64,000 nucleotides of DNA from assembly GCA_023386555.1 (NCBI GenBank), contig JAEWJK010000012.1, positions 119,486-183,485 of the forward strand. The letters run 5' to 3'. Below are positions 1 through 8,370 of the stretch, one piece after another. The notes beneath the pieces are model-generated. The model made no database searches. It saw only the letters and a program-made list of their open reading frames with translations, and was not told the origin of the DNA. The stretch's first letter is position 1, and the number at the start of each line of letters is the position of its first letter. The position numbers and the translations under genes are program-made. This stretch comes from Bacteroidota bacterium (GTDB lineage Bacteria; Bacteroidota; Bacteroidia; Chitinophagales; Chitinophagaceae).

Positions 1-1406
1 GTGGTTGGATAAGTGGTTGTATAAAGTAAATTATATGATCCTGTGTTGTAAGGTCGGCTATAAAACTTCACTAATGAGCCGACTTTTTCAATTTTAAAAT
101 CATACCATGTGTCGGGATTAATAGTTCCTACGGGGTGTAATCCTGCAATTTTATTATAGGCGTATAATAAAGATCCATTAGATACTCTAAACCCGGCTAA
201 CATTTTTGAGTAGTCGTTGATTACTCCTGTAGAGGTAAACCCAAAAATAACTTCTGCATTGGCATCAAACTTAAAACTTGCATCCATTACCAGGTAGCCA
301 CCATCACTGAAACTTTGTTTTGTAGCGATTGAGTTATCCCAGCTATTTAAAGTATTGTAATTAGTGCCTTGTCTCAGATCTGTGCCCTGTGAAAAATTAC
401 CATTTCTTAACTCAAAGATGTTTGTATTAATGCTACCACCCTGGAAAACGTGAGCAAAGCCATAAGAATAAGGTTCGGTACCTCCGGTTGGGGTAAGATT
501 AATTCCACCATCTGAGGCAGCACCACAGCTTGCAGCACTTACAGTTCCATTTAATTGAAGGCTATTTGCACCTCCACCACCACCAATGGTAACATTGGCA
601 GTAGCAAAACAACCTAAGGCATCGAAAACGGTATAGGTATAGGTGCCTGGACACAAATCTGTTGTTGGCGGATTGCCACCTACTCTCCAGTTTGTAGTAC
701 TAAATCCTCCGTATGAAGAAAAACTATTGCGATAAAGCGCCGCCAGTTTATAGTTTGGGTTCGAAAATGTTGCCGGCTTCGTAGAAATGAGCGTATAAGC
801 AGAAACACCTGTATTGCGTATATAATAATTTACGGTATTACCAAGCTTTTCGATTTTAAAGTCATACCAGGTACTACTGGAATATGTTGAAACAGGGGAG
901 GAACTTCCCTCGTGAAAAATAAAAAGAGTACCGTTACTAAAAAAGAAAGAATAAGCAAACTGATTTCTGTTGGAAATAGAGTCATCATTTAAGCTAAGCC
1001 CAAAGTAAGTGTAAGCATTATAATCAATAAAAAAGCTGGCCTCAAGTACCAGTTTTCCATTATCTGGAAATGCTTGTTTGGTTGCAATGCTGTTTGCATA
1101 ACTCGAATTGATAGCAGCATTTGCCTGTGCAGTTAAACGGCCTGGTGTAATAATTGAAAAATTACCCTGGTAGGTATCAAATAAAGCAGCATCAATATTA
1201 GCTGTATTAAAAGAATGGTCAAAGGCGTTGAAAGAATAAGGTGCGGTTCCACCAGAAGGAGTTAACAAAACGCTGCCATTACATGCATTATCGCAGCTGG
1301 CATTTATCGGTGTGGCAAGTAAGCTAACATTACAAGTTACTTGTGATATACCTTTTATCGAAATCAATAACAGGTAAAAAATAATTACTAATCCCCTTAT
1401 TCTCAT
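1..1406 (-). CDS. SprB-like repeat surface protein (partial, C-terminus outside window)
   Basis: The reading frame opens at the ATG at 1406 and runs leftward off the window without a stop, so only the first ~468 residues are visible. Residues 1-22 form a signal peptide (basic start, then an ILV-rich core ending in ISQ). Two SprB-type motifs of the form G.I.LTPTGGT.PYSF follow, near residues 45 and 300, each introducing a ~200-residue beta-rich stretch that repeats IATKQ.F.D.G.LV..ASF and DTWYDFKIEK..., so the visible part is two tandem units of ~255 residues. The beta-rich stretch resembles a concanavalin-A/lectin-like fold, which is an inference from pattern only. SprB repeats are known from Bacteroidota gliding adhesins and other secreted surface proteins. 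A T9SS sorting tail would be expected beyond the left edge but cannot be seen. Confidence 0.75.
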   Translation of the reverse strand, partial: MRIRGLVIIFYLLLISIKGISQVTCNVSLLATPINASCDNACNGSVLLTPSGGTAPYSFNAFDHSFNTANIDAALFDTYQGNFSIITPGRLTAQANAAINSSYANSIATKQAFPDNGKLVLEASFFIDYNAYTYFGLSLNDDSISNRNQFAYSFFFSNGTLFIFHEGSSSPVSTYSSSTWYDFKIEKLGNTVNYYIRNTGVSAYTLISTKPATFSNPNYKLAALYRNSFSSYGGFSTTNWRVGGNPPTTDLCPGTYTYTVFDALGCFATANVTIGGGGGANSLQLNGTVSAASCGAASDGGINLTPTGGTEPYSYGFAHVFQGGSINTNIFELRNGNFSQGTDLRQGTNYNTLNSWDNSIATKQSFSDGGYLVMDASFKFDANAEVIFGFTSTGVINDYSKMLAGFRVSNGSLLYAYNKIAGLHPVGTINPDTWYDFKIEKVGSLVKFYSRPYNTGSYNLLYTTTYPT

Positions 1407-1542
1407 ATACAGGTTTTATAAACATTGCAAAAATGTCTATATTATACACTGGAATATGTAATACAATCGTCAAAAGATAAAATGAACTATGCATAAAGCA
1501 TAACGAGTTTATATGGAAAAAGTACTATCAATTTTATGTTCT

Positions 1543-1827
1543 TTATACCATTTTCCTTGATGATAAGGTTGTTGGTGCTGTATTATTGTTATACTGGCTA
1601 CTTCGTTTTCGTCTTCTGGCTCGAATTAAAAGATATAATCCATAAGCTATAGCTACACCGATCATAAATGATTGGTAATAGTTTATTGGTGCATTATTCT
1701 TAACTGGAACATGGTTCGCTCCATCGTGTGCAAGACAGTTTAAAGTATTTGCTACCCCAATTAGAAGAAAGCCCACCTTTTTATAGAGCATTATTTTGCT
1801 CGTAAGCGCTGATTTGGCATTCATCAC
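1543..1827 (-). CDS. small signal-peptide/C-terminal-anchor protein 5
   Basis: A 94-residue protein and the last member of a leftward run of five tiny genes. An N-terminal hydrophobic stretch (residues ~13-33, ending CLAHD) looks like a signal peptide. A short polar linker ends in NNAPIN, then comes one membrane segment (MIGVAIAYGLYLLI) and at once an arginine/lysine cluster (RARRRKR). This tripartite end, a PxD/N-like motif followed by a TM helix and a basic tail, resembles the PID-CTERM class of Bacteroidota sorting signals processed by exosortase-like enzymes. That assignment is by analogy. The start may be the second Met (1824). No enzyme motif is visible and the function is unknown. Confidence 0.6.
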   Translation of the reverse strand: MMNAKSALTSKIMLYKKVGFLLIGVANTLNCLAHDGANHVPVKNNAPINYYQSFMIGVAIAYGLYLLIRARRRKRSSQYNNNTAPTTLSSRKMV

Positions 1828-1853
1828 TAATGTTTTAGAGTTTTTCTATAGGC

Positions 1854-2000
1854 TTAAGCAACTTTCCTAAGTTTGTTCACACTTCTTCTTCTTGAGTAAC
1901 CGTAATACTTCATCATGCGTTTACGTTGCCTGACCTGAATAATTAAATAGCCGAAATAGATCACTATCAAAATGGCGATAAATACTAAATATTGAGTCAT
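1854..2000 (-). CDS. 48-residue single-pass membrane protein
   Basis: A 48-residue ORF starting at the ATG at 2000, 37 bp downstream of the preceding small gene and 26 bp before the next. It begins with a membrane segment (residues 4-22, YLVFIAILIVIYFGYLI) and ends in a strongly basic tail (RQRKRMM...SRRRS...KLRK). It has no separate signal peptide, so it is a short N-in or N-out anchor protein. Its position in the gap of an otherwise tightly packed leftward run, and the same TM-plus-basic-tail layout as its neighbours, support it being a real gene. The function is unknown. Confidence 0.55.
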   Translation of the reverse strand: MTQYLVFIAILIVIYFGYLIIQVRQRKRMMKYYGYSRRRSVNKLRKVA

Positions 2001-2037
2001 TGTTTATGGTTTTAATTGTTATTGTTTGTGTATTAAA

Positions 2038-2310
2038 TTAAGTCAACTTACACCGCCTTTTTTTGCTTTTTTGGTGGTGTTTCCAGAATATATAAAGTCC
2101 ATACCCTATTGCAAATGCAAGCATGATCCACTGGTATGTATCCAATGGAACATCGTTTTCCGGCGGAGGTTCAAAACCTCCAGGTCCACTATCATCATCA
2201 AATGGGTCATCATCAAACGGGTCTTGTGCAAGTACCTGCATAACAAATGCAAGGCACATAAAGGCCAGTAAGAAAATTTTGATCTTATATTTCTGGAAGA
2301 ATAATCGCAT
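2038..2310 (-). CDS. small signal-peptide/C-terminal-anchor protein 3
   Basis: A 90-residue protein. Residues 1-28 form a signal peptide (KYKIKIFLLAFMCLAFVMQVLAQ). An acidic repeat follows (DPFDDDPFDDDSGPGG), then PPPENDVPLD, a single TM helix (WIMLAFAIGYGLYIFW) and a basic tail (KHHQKSKKRR). The VPLD-TM-K/R end is the clearest match in this cluster to a PID-CTERM-like sorting signal. The mature part between signal and anchor is only ~30 residues and is almost entirely Asp/Pro/Gly. It lies 18 bp after gene 2 of the run. The function is unknown; a surface-exposed acidic peptide released or anchored by a sortase-like enzyme is a hypothesis. Confidence 0.65.
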   Translation of the reverse strand: MRLFFQKYKIKIFLLAFMCLAFVMQVLAQDPFDDDPFDDDSGPGGFEPPPENDVPLDTYQWIMLAFAIGYGLYIFWKHHQKSKKRRCKLT

Positions 2311-2328
2311 TTACAAATAGCCTGGGGA

Positions 2329-2559
2329 TTATATCTTACCCATGAAGCGGTTTACTTCTTTTTTTCTTTTTACATACAGCACAACATATAATGCATAAAC
2401 TCCAGCAAGGGCAATCATCATAAGTTTGTAGCTAGATGTTTGAGTTGCATAATCTTGATCTATTACTACGGCAGCGGATATTTTTTGTGCACTTGCTTCT
2501 GTAGCAAAAAAGATGAAAGCTGCAGCTGTTAATACCATTGTTTTAATTGTTGTTTTCAT
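2329..2559 (-). CDS. small signal-peptide/C-terminal-anchor protein 2
   Basis: A 76-residue protein with a signal peptide (residues 1-24, ending EASAQ), a ~20-residue mature stretch (KISAAVVIDQDYATQTSS), one TM segment (LMMIALAGVYALYVVLYV) and a basic tail (KRKKEVNRF). The TM segment shares the pattern MIALAGVYALY with its neighbours (MIGVAIAYGLY, MLAFAIGYGLY), which indicates descent from a common ancestor by tandem duplication with diverged middle parts. It lies 17 bp after the first gene of the run and 18 bp before the next, so one mRNA is likely. The function is unknown. Confidence 0.65.
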   Translation of the reverse strand: MKTTIKTMVLTAAAFIFFATEASAQKISAAVVIDQDYATQTSSYKLMMIALAGVYALYVVLYVKRKKEVNRFMGKI

Positions 2560-2576
2560 GATCCTGGCTTTAATGG

Positions 2577-2768
2577 TTATAGTTTATTGAAGTTTTTACG
2601 TTTCATTCTTATTAGTAGAAACAGAAAATACAAGGCTCCGATTGCAAGCATTAAACACAAATAGCCCGTTACGGGCACTTCGATTTCCCTGCCATTATGA
2701 TTGGCAAAAACCCTCGATAAAGACAATACAATAGCCATCAGCATTGTCGCTGTTATTTTTTTTGCCAT
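2577..2768 (-). CDS. small signal-peptide/C-terminal-anchor protein 1
   Basis: A 63-residue protein and the first gene of the leftward run. A hydrophobic N-terminus (KITATMLMAIVLSLSRVFA) acts as a signal peptide. A very short mature segment follows (NHNGREIEVPVTGY), then a TM helix (LCLMLAIGALYFLFLLI) and a basic tail (RMKRKNFNKL). The order VPV-TM-K/R matches the rest of the family. Upstream there is no gene for about 410 bp, so the promoter of the five-gene unit should lie in 2769-3130. The function is unknown. Confidence 0.6.
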   Translation of the reverse strand: MAKKITATMLMAIVLSLSRVFANHNGREIEVPVTGYLCLMLAIGALYFLFLLIRMKRKNFNKL

Positions 2769-2813
2769 AGTTTGATTTTCGGATGGATTATTACTGAGAG
2801 ACTGCCTTTAAAT

Positions 2814-2845
2814 AATAACAAAAAGAGTAAGGAAGTTTTGTTATT
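2814..2845. repeat. 10-bp inverted repeat in the leader of the small-protein operon
   Basis: AATAACAAAA (2814-2823) and its exact reverse complement TTTTGTTATT (2836-2845) are separated by 12 bases, 46 bp upstream of the first small gene. It could be an operator or an RNA hairpin in the 5' leader. The rest of 2769-3130 is AT-rich and shows nothing else I can name. Confidence 0.4.
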
Positions 2846-3130
2846 ACATAGCGGCTCATAACAGTTGCTTTATTTCAAGAACAAAATTCCTCAAACTTTT
2901 CCTTAAGTAGTATAATAAAATCATCACAAAATACAACAAATGCCTCTTTTTGTTTTTAGCAAGCATAAATGTTATGATTATTGCGGTGACTTTTTATACC
3001 CTTTAATAAAGCACTGGAAAAAGAACATTAAATCTGCTGAAAATAATTATGTTGGTGTGCTTATTATGTTATAGTACTTGAGGATTACTGGCGACGGGTT
3101 TTTCCTCGTAGGATTACGAGATAAGTAACT

Positions 3131-3160
3131 TAACAAAAAACGGTGCAGTTTGCACCGTTT
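3131..3160 (-). terminator. Rho-independent terminator of the giant T9SS cargo gene
   Basis: Read leftward, AAACGGTGCA-AAC-TGCACCGTTT is a perfect 10-bp stem followed by a T-run. It lies 19 bp past the stop codon at 3179. Confidence 0.85.
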
Positions 3161-3178
3161 AAACTTTATAAGTTATTA

Positions 3179-6100
3179 CTACTGTTTAATAAACTTTTCC
3201 AGATAAACTTTTCCATCACGGCTTGTTATTGATAAAAAGTATATGCCTTGTGCAAGTTTTGATACATCAAGGTTCTTTATACCATTGCCACCACTTAAAG
3301 ACTGCTGTAATACAGTTTTGCCTTCCATATTTCTTACAACTGCAATTGCTCCACCCATCAGATCATTATTACTAGATATAATAGATAAATTATCTTTTGC
3401 AGGGTTTGGATAAAGTGTAAATGGTGATTTGCTAAATGATCCGTTCAATTTAACTATAGCGCTAAACTTGCTGGCACTAGCTTCTATGCTCTTTATTCTA
3501 TAATAAACAGTGTTATTGGTTGTTCTGGTATCTAAATAATTATAATCAACTGATGCTGTACTATTACCTTTTGATACAACTTCTCCTATTGCCATAAAAT
3601 CACGGCCATTTTCACTTCGCTCAACAATATATTTGATTACATCCTGTTCAAATGCTAATCTCCAGGAAACATCTACACCCTGTTCTTTTTTTATTGCGGT
3701 TATATTTAAGAAAGAGAGCGGCATAACACTGCTCAGAGATCTAAACACTAACTTAAAACGATTGCCACCTTGTGATGCAGAACTTGATGTAATCTCAAAA
3801 TCATAAAAAGGTGTTGTTCTCACATTAGTCTGAGTACCCAGAAACATATCTAACAAAATAATCTCTGCAGCCTCTGTAAAATTCGCAAATTCAGTAAAGG
3901 TTAGTTTGCAACTACCCTGTGATGAACTAACAATTCGTAACCCAACGGTATCGTTTGTGAAATTTATAGGTCTAGTTTGTATCGCAAGGCTTCTCGTTCC
4001 TTTTAAACCTGCAATAAAATTACCACCGTTGAACGTAGATGCATCCCATACCGGACTTTCAGCAGTAGTAACTGTCGGATCGTTGGAAAACCTAATGATA
4101 ATATTATCGATGAAGGCATTATTTGCCTTAAAAAAGTTAACTCTTATTCTACTATTTTTATTCAAACTGGAGGTTCTGAATAGTCCAGCTTGTGGCTGCC
4201 CGGTTTTCTGATTCTCTCTGAAGGTAACTGTAGCATCTCCGGCACCGGTTTTTTCTACAAAGAATGCCTGCCCTGAAGCAATAAGGTCACCATTATAATC
4301 ATCCGGGTCGCTTCCTGAATGATACCCTCCGGTAACATCACCAAGACTATAAGTAAGATAGGTAGTAATATTTCCATCAGGCCCGTTAGGATCAAATGTC
4401 CAATATTTAGGAGGTATTACTGAGTTGTTCTGTCCTTGAAAAATGGTAAAGTCGAGTTCACAGGCATAAGGATTACCCAATAAGGTATAACCCATAGGGA
4501 TTGGAGCGGTAGTACTCGTACTACCTGAAACGGTAACATTTAGCGAATCACCGCTAACTGGACCTGACACATTCAGTATAGCTTCTGAAGGTGAAGGAGG
4601 TGTATTCGTTTGTAAATAAGTAGAGCAATTGGCATCATTCAAACCTCGAGGCCCTCTAAACAAAACCCTGTAGCCTTTACCTCTTTCAACTGCAGTATTT
4701 GAATTTAGTATTTCTACCCAGCGTGTTGGCAAATACTGATCATAAGAATACATAGTTACCGCATTGTAAATGGTGGCATCCATTCCATTATTGTTATATT
4801 TGTCATTTACACCTCCATTACCTGTACCAGCAGCACATGGGGTACCACCAGTTCCTGGAGCAGTAATAAAAATATCATCTTGCCATGCTTCTCTTACAGT
4901 TTGTCCGGCAACTGGGCTTGCAATAAAGATATAGCGTCTGCTGTTTTTATCTTTTACATATCGTTCTACTACTACATTTCCGTTGAAGGTAAAGTTGGTT
5001 GGCGTAATTTGCAATATTCTACCACTGCCTGCTGCGTCAGAGGCAATCGTTAAATTACCTCCTGCATTTACTGAACCTTTTAGTGGAGTAAGATTTCCCC
5101 TTACTTTTAGTGTATTACCAACAGTTACAGCTACTGCTATGTCAGCAGGATTTCCGATCCTACCCAATGTAAGATCATTAACATAATTGGTAAAAGGACC
5201 TGTTTGATCAAAATAAATGGTTACCGAGCCAGGATAAGGATGTAACAGCGTAAGATTGGCAAGCTTATCTCCTTTCAGGCAATTAGTAGAATCCATGCTA
5301 ACTGATCCTGCAATAATAAGGACCTTACTAGGTGCCATACCTAATTTCCCAGACGTGATAGTAAGGCTTCCCGATATTTCCTGGTCCGTAGCAAGGTTTA
5401 AAATAACACCACCGTTTAATGTGAGATTTTTAATAGGTTGTCCTCCGAATAATGGATTGGATGCAACAAGGTTAATGGTTCCGTTAACATTAAAAACCAC
5501 AGAGCCATCAAATACATCAAGAGAACCAGATGAAACGGTTATGTTCGTTGTTTCAATCGTAAATGTGTATATATCGGTCTCTATAGAGCCACTGCTTAAT
5601 GTTAACGCAGTTTGCACAGTAATATCGCTGGTAAGAACAGAAACACCGGAAGCTGTATAGAGGAATGCAGCGTACGTACCGCCAATAACGTCTGGCCCCG
5701 AACCATAATATTCAACTGTTCCACCCCAGGTGATACCTGAAGGAAGTGCTGAAGAAGAACGTGCAGTTCGTATAGTTCCTTCATTCCCTGTTCCGGAAGA
5801 AAAACCGGAAAGCTGGTTACTACCCATGTTAAGGATTACTCCTGAAGCCACGGTTAAGGTATTGGTTACCACAATAGCTCCGGCAGCGGTTTTGGTTCCA
5901 CTGTTTGTAAAACTTGCATTATAGTATGATGTTCCAGGAATTGACTGAGCGGTTCCTGCAAAGTTTACGGTACTGGTTTGTGGAGTAAATGTTATTGCTA
6001 CTGCCACAGGAGTAGCATTCGTTAAGTTTAATACACTAGAACCTCCCTGTAAAGTACCTCCGGCTCCTGTGAATTGACCGGAAAAGGTATGGTTTAAGCC

Positions 6101-8089
6101 TGTGCCTAAATTGATAGTCCCCGCTGTAAATACAAGGCCTGTAGCGGTTACATTACCTGTTAAAGTAGCCACATTTCCGCTTTTATTTAAAACAACATTT
6201 CCTGTAGTAGTAAATCCGGCAATGCTTTGTGTGGTTCCTCCGGTGATAGTAATTTGAGAACTTCCGGCATTAAAAAATGTGCCTGCATTCGTGAAGTTAC
6301 CACCAAGACTAAGTGCATTATTTCCAGTGGCAAGTGTAACACCTGAAGCTATTGTAAGATTACCACCAACAGTCAATGTACCTAATGCAGTTTTAGTATT
6401 AGCATTTGAAAGTGAAAGATTATTATAAGTGGCTGCTGTAATATTTTGAGCAGTTCCATTATAGTTTACAGTTGATGTAGATGGAGTAAAAGTTCCGGTA
6501 ATTACTAAAGGTGTTCCTGAAGCAGGCAGATTGATTGTGTGGGTACTGCCATTGAGTGTAGTTGAAGCTCCTATGGTAAGAATTGAATTAACCGTAATGG
6601 TACCGGATAAAGTTTTAGTTCCGCCTGTAGATGTTTGTAAGTTGAAAAAAGTTGCAGCGCCAACTGATTGACTACCACTACCATTAAAATTAACAGTGCC
6701 GGAGTTGTGATTGAAAGTTCCTGAATTAGTGAAATCTCCTGCAATAAAGATTGTACTTGTAGCAGCATTTAATGTTCCTGTGGAAACAGTAAGATTATTG
6801 ACTGTAACATTTCCTGCTCCGAAAGTCAATGTACCTGTTCCGGATTTAGTTAAGTTATTACCGCCAGTTACCGTACCTGCATAACTAAGTGTTTGACTGG
6901 CTGCAATATTAATTGTACCACCAGATGAACCGATAGCTATATCACGACTGGTATTCATTGTAAAGCCTGTAGTTACAGCAAGTGTTCCACCATTTAAAGT
7001 AAGATCTGCTGCAGTATTACCAAGATGACCGTCTGCCGCCACGCTTAATGTGCCTGCATTAATGTTTGTTCCTCCTGAATAAGAGTTTGAGGCATTTGAC
7101 AATACCATTGTGCCAGCTCCTTCTTTGGTTATTGATCCTGTAGTGCTTATTAAACCACTTATGGTTAAATCTGTAGCACCAGAGCCGTCAGCTACAGTAA
7201 AAATTCTGGAAGATGCATCGGTTAATGCAATAGGACAGGAAATGGTTGCTCCAGCTGTTCCGGTTGTTGCATCATTTACTGTAACATTTCCCCCAAGAGT
7301 AAATACTCCTGTACCAGAAATAGTAGAGCCTATTGTAGCACCACCAGATAAAGTTGTACTGGTTGGGGAGTTTAATGAAAATCCACCGTTTGCAAGCGTA
7401 ACACCTGCCGCTACAATTAATGCTGCACTTACTTCAGTATTTCCGGTGAGTGTTTTTGTGTTGCTTCCTAAAAATGTAAGATCGTTTACAGTAGCAGGCA
7501 TACCGGATGTGGCTTGAGCAGCACCATTGAAAGTATAGTTAGCATTGGTGCTGTAATTTACAAAAGCACGACCACTGTTTGCGGCTAATGATACCGATGC
7601 ATTAGTTCCCCCAACACCATTGGCATTTACTGTAATAAAATTTGCACCGTCTGATAAAGTAAATGTTGTAGATGTTTTGGGATTTCCACCTGTTGGGAGA
7701 ATTAGTTGATTTGCTGATGTACCCGCAAATTCAATAGTGCCATTTATGGTTAAAGAGGTTGTATGGTTATTACCTCCTGCACCAATTGTAAGTGTGGATG
7801 TATTTTCGAATCTTAAAGTAACTCCACTACCTATAGTAAGAGAATTATTAAAAGCAATTGTCCCATTAGTTGCTGAGCGAATAATGAATCTGTCGCCACT
7901 TGTAGTGAAGTTTGATGCATTCGTTCCTAATCCTGTACCTAATGGATCAGTATTCCAACTGGAGGCTATTTGGGCATTTGCAAGATTGAGAGTCTTAAGA
8001 TAATAATCAACAGCGCTTGCTGAAAAACTAACGGTTAGCAATAAGATTGATAAAATAAATTTACCTCTGTATTTATTAGTATTTTTCAT
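3179..8089 (-). CDS. giant beta-solenoid surface protein with T9SS type A sorting domain
   Basis: The frame is open up to 8131, but the ATG at 8089 is preferred. From there the protein (1636 residues) starts MKNTNKYRGKF... with a clean signal peptide ending SASA. Residues ~20-1120 are low-complexity G/T/N/S/V repeats of the type GTLTVGGNLTIASGVTL, typical of right-handed beta-helix/autotransporter-associated beta-strand proteins. Then come a non-repetitive region (~1130-1450), a fibronectin-type segment (INITAIKKEQGVDVSW...YIVERSENG, ~1480-1560) and a C-terminal ~80-residue T9SS type A sorting domain (FTLYPNPAKDNLSI...GIYFLSI...EKFIKQ). It should cross the outer membrane through T9SS and be attached or released there, probably as an adhesin or matrix protein. 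A terminator follows the stop. Confidence 0.85.
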   Translation of the reverse strand: MKNTNKYRGKFILSILLLTVSFSASAVDYYLKTLNLANAQIASSWNTDPLGTGLGTNASNFTTSGDRFIIRSATNGTIAFNNSLTIGSGVTLRFENTSTLTIGAGGNNHTTSLTINGTIEFAGTSANQLILPTGGNPKTSTTFTLSDGANFITVNANGVGGTNASVSLAANSGRAFVNYSTNANYTFNGAAQATSGMPATVNDLTFLGSNTKTLTGNTEVSAALIVAAGVTLANGGFSLNSPTSTTLSGGATIGSTISGTGVFTLGGNVTVNDATTGTAGATISCPIALTDASSRIFTVADGSGATDLTISGLISTTGSITKEGAGTMVLSNASNSYSGGTNINAGTLSVAADGHLGNTAADLTLNGGTLAVTTGFTMNTSRDIAIGSSGGTINIAASQTLSYAGTVTGGNNLTKSGTGTLTFGAGNVTVNNLTVSTGTLNAATSTIFIAGDFTNSGTFNHNSGTVNFNGSGSQSVGAATFFNLQTSTGGTKTLSGTITVNSILTIGASTTLNGSTHTINLPASGTPLVITGTFTPSTSTVNYNGTAQNITAATYNNLSLSNANTKTALGTLTVGGNLTIASGVTLATGNNALSLGGNFTNAGTFFNAGSSQITITGGTTQSIAGFTTTGNVVLNKSGNVATLTGNVTATGLVFTAGTINLGTGLNHTFSGQFTGAGGTLQGGSSVLNLTNATPVAVAITFTPQTSTVNFAGTAQSIPGTSYYNASFTNSGTKTAAGAIVVTNTLTVASGVILNMGSNQLSGFSSGTGNEGTIRTARSSSALPSGITWGGTVEYYGSGPDVIGGTYAAFLYTASGVSVLTSDITVQTALTLSSGSIETDIYTFTIETTNITVSSGSLDVFDGSVVFNVNGTINLVASNPLFGGQPIKNLTLNGGVILNLATDQEISGSLTITSGKLGMAPSKVLIIAGSVSMDSTNCLKGDKLANLTLLHPYPGSVTIYFDQTGPFTNYVNDLTLGRIGNPADIAVAVTVGNTLKVRGNLTPLKGSVNAGGNLTIASDAAGSGRILQITPTNFTFNGNVVVERYVKDKNSRRYIFIASPVAGQTVREAWQDDIFITAPGTGGTPCAAGTGNGGVNDKYNNNGMDATIYNAVTMYSYDQYLPTRWVEILNSNTAVERGKGYRVLFRGPRGLNDANCSTYLQTNTPPSPSEAILNVSGPVSGDSLNVTVSGSTSTTAPIPMGYTLLGNPYACELDFTIFQGQNNSVIPPKYWTFDPNGPDGNITTYLTYSLGDVTGGYHSGSDPDDYNGDLIASGQAFFVEKTGAGDATVTFRENQKTGQPQAGLFRTSSLNKNSRIRVNFFKANNAFIDNIIIRFSNDPTVTTAESPVWDASTFNGGNFIAGLKGTRSLAIQTRPINFTNDTVGLRIVSSSQGSCKLTFTEFANFTEAAEIILLDMFLGTQTNVRTTPFYDFEITSSSASQGGNRFKLVFRSLSSVMPLSFLNITAIKKEQGVDVSWRLAFEQDVIKYIVERSENGRDFMAIGEVVSKGNSTASVDYNYLDTRTTNNTVYYRIKSIEASASKFSAIVKLNGSFSKSPFTLYPNPAKDNLSIISSNNDLMGGAIAVVRNMEGKTVLQQSLSGGNGIKNLDVSKLAQGIYFLSITSRDGKVYLEKFIKQ

Positions 8090-8370
8090 CTGTTTAGAAA
8101 AATTAATTAGACGCGATACAAAGTACCTCAAGTTTTCATGTTTATATTATCACAAACTCGTCAGTGAATGCAATAAAATAGGCACTCAATAGTGTAGTTA
8201 GTATGGAAAATTATCAGGCTTTAAGGAGTCCGGTCTATAACTAATTTCAATTCTACTGCCCTGTATAATCACAAATATACTCTTCCTTGACTTAGCTGAT
8301 ATTTAAATAAGAGATTATACTAAGTCTTAATCATTGATTAATCTTTTTTTAAAGGCCGTCAACTCTAATA

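Noticed and set aside
3906..8003. Several rightward ORFs of 60-135 codons (e.g. 5256-5660, 7110-7517)
   Set aside because: They are antisense shadows of the Gly/Thr/Asn/Ser-rich repeats of the giant T9SS cargo. Their Val/Pro/Ala-rich composition is explained by the codon bias of the other strand, and they have no start or RBS context.
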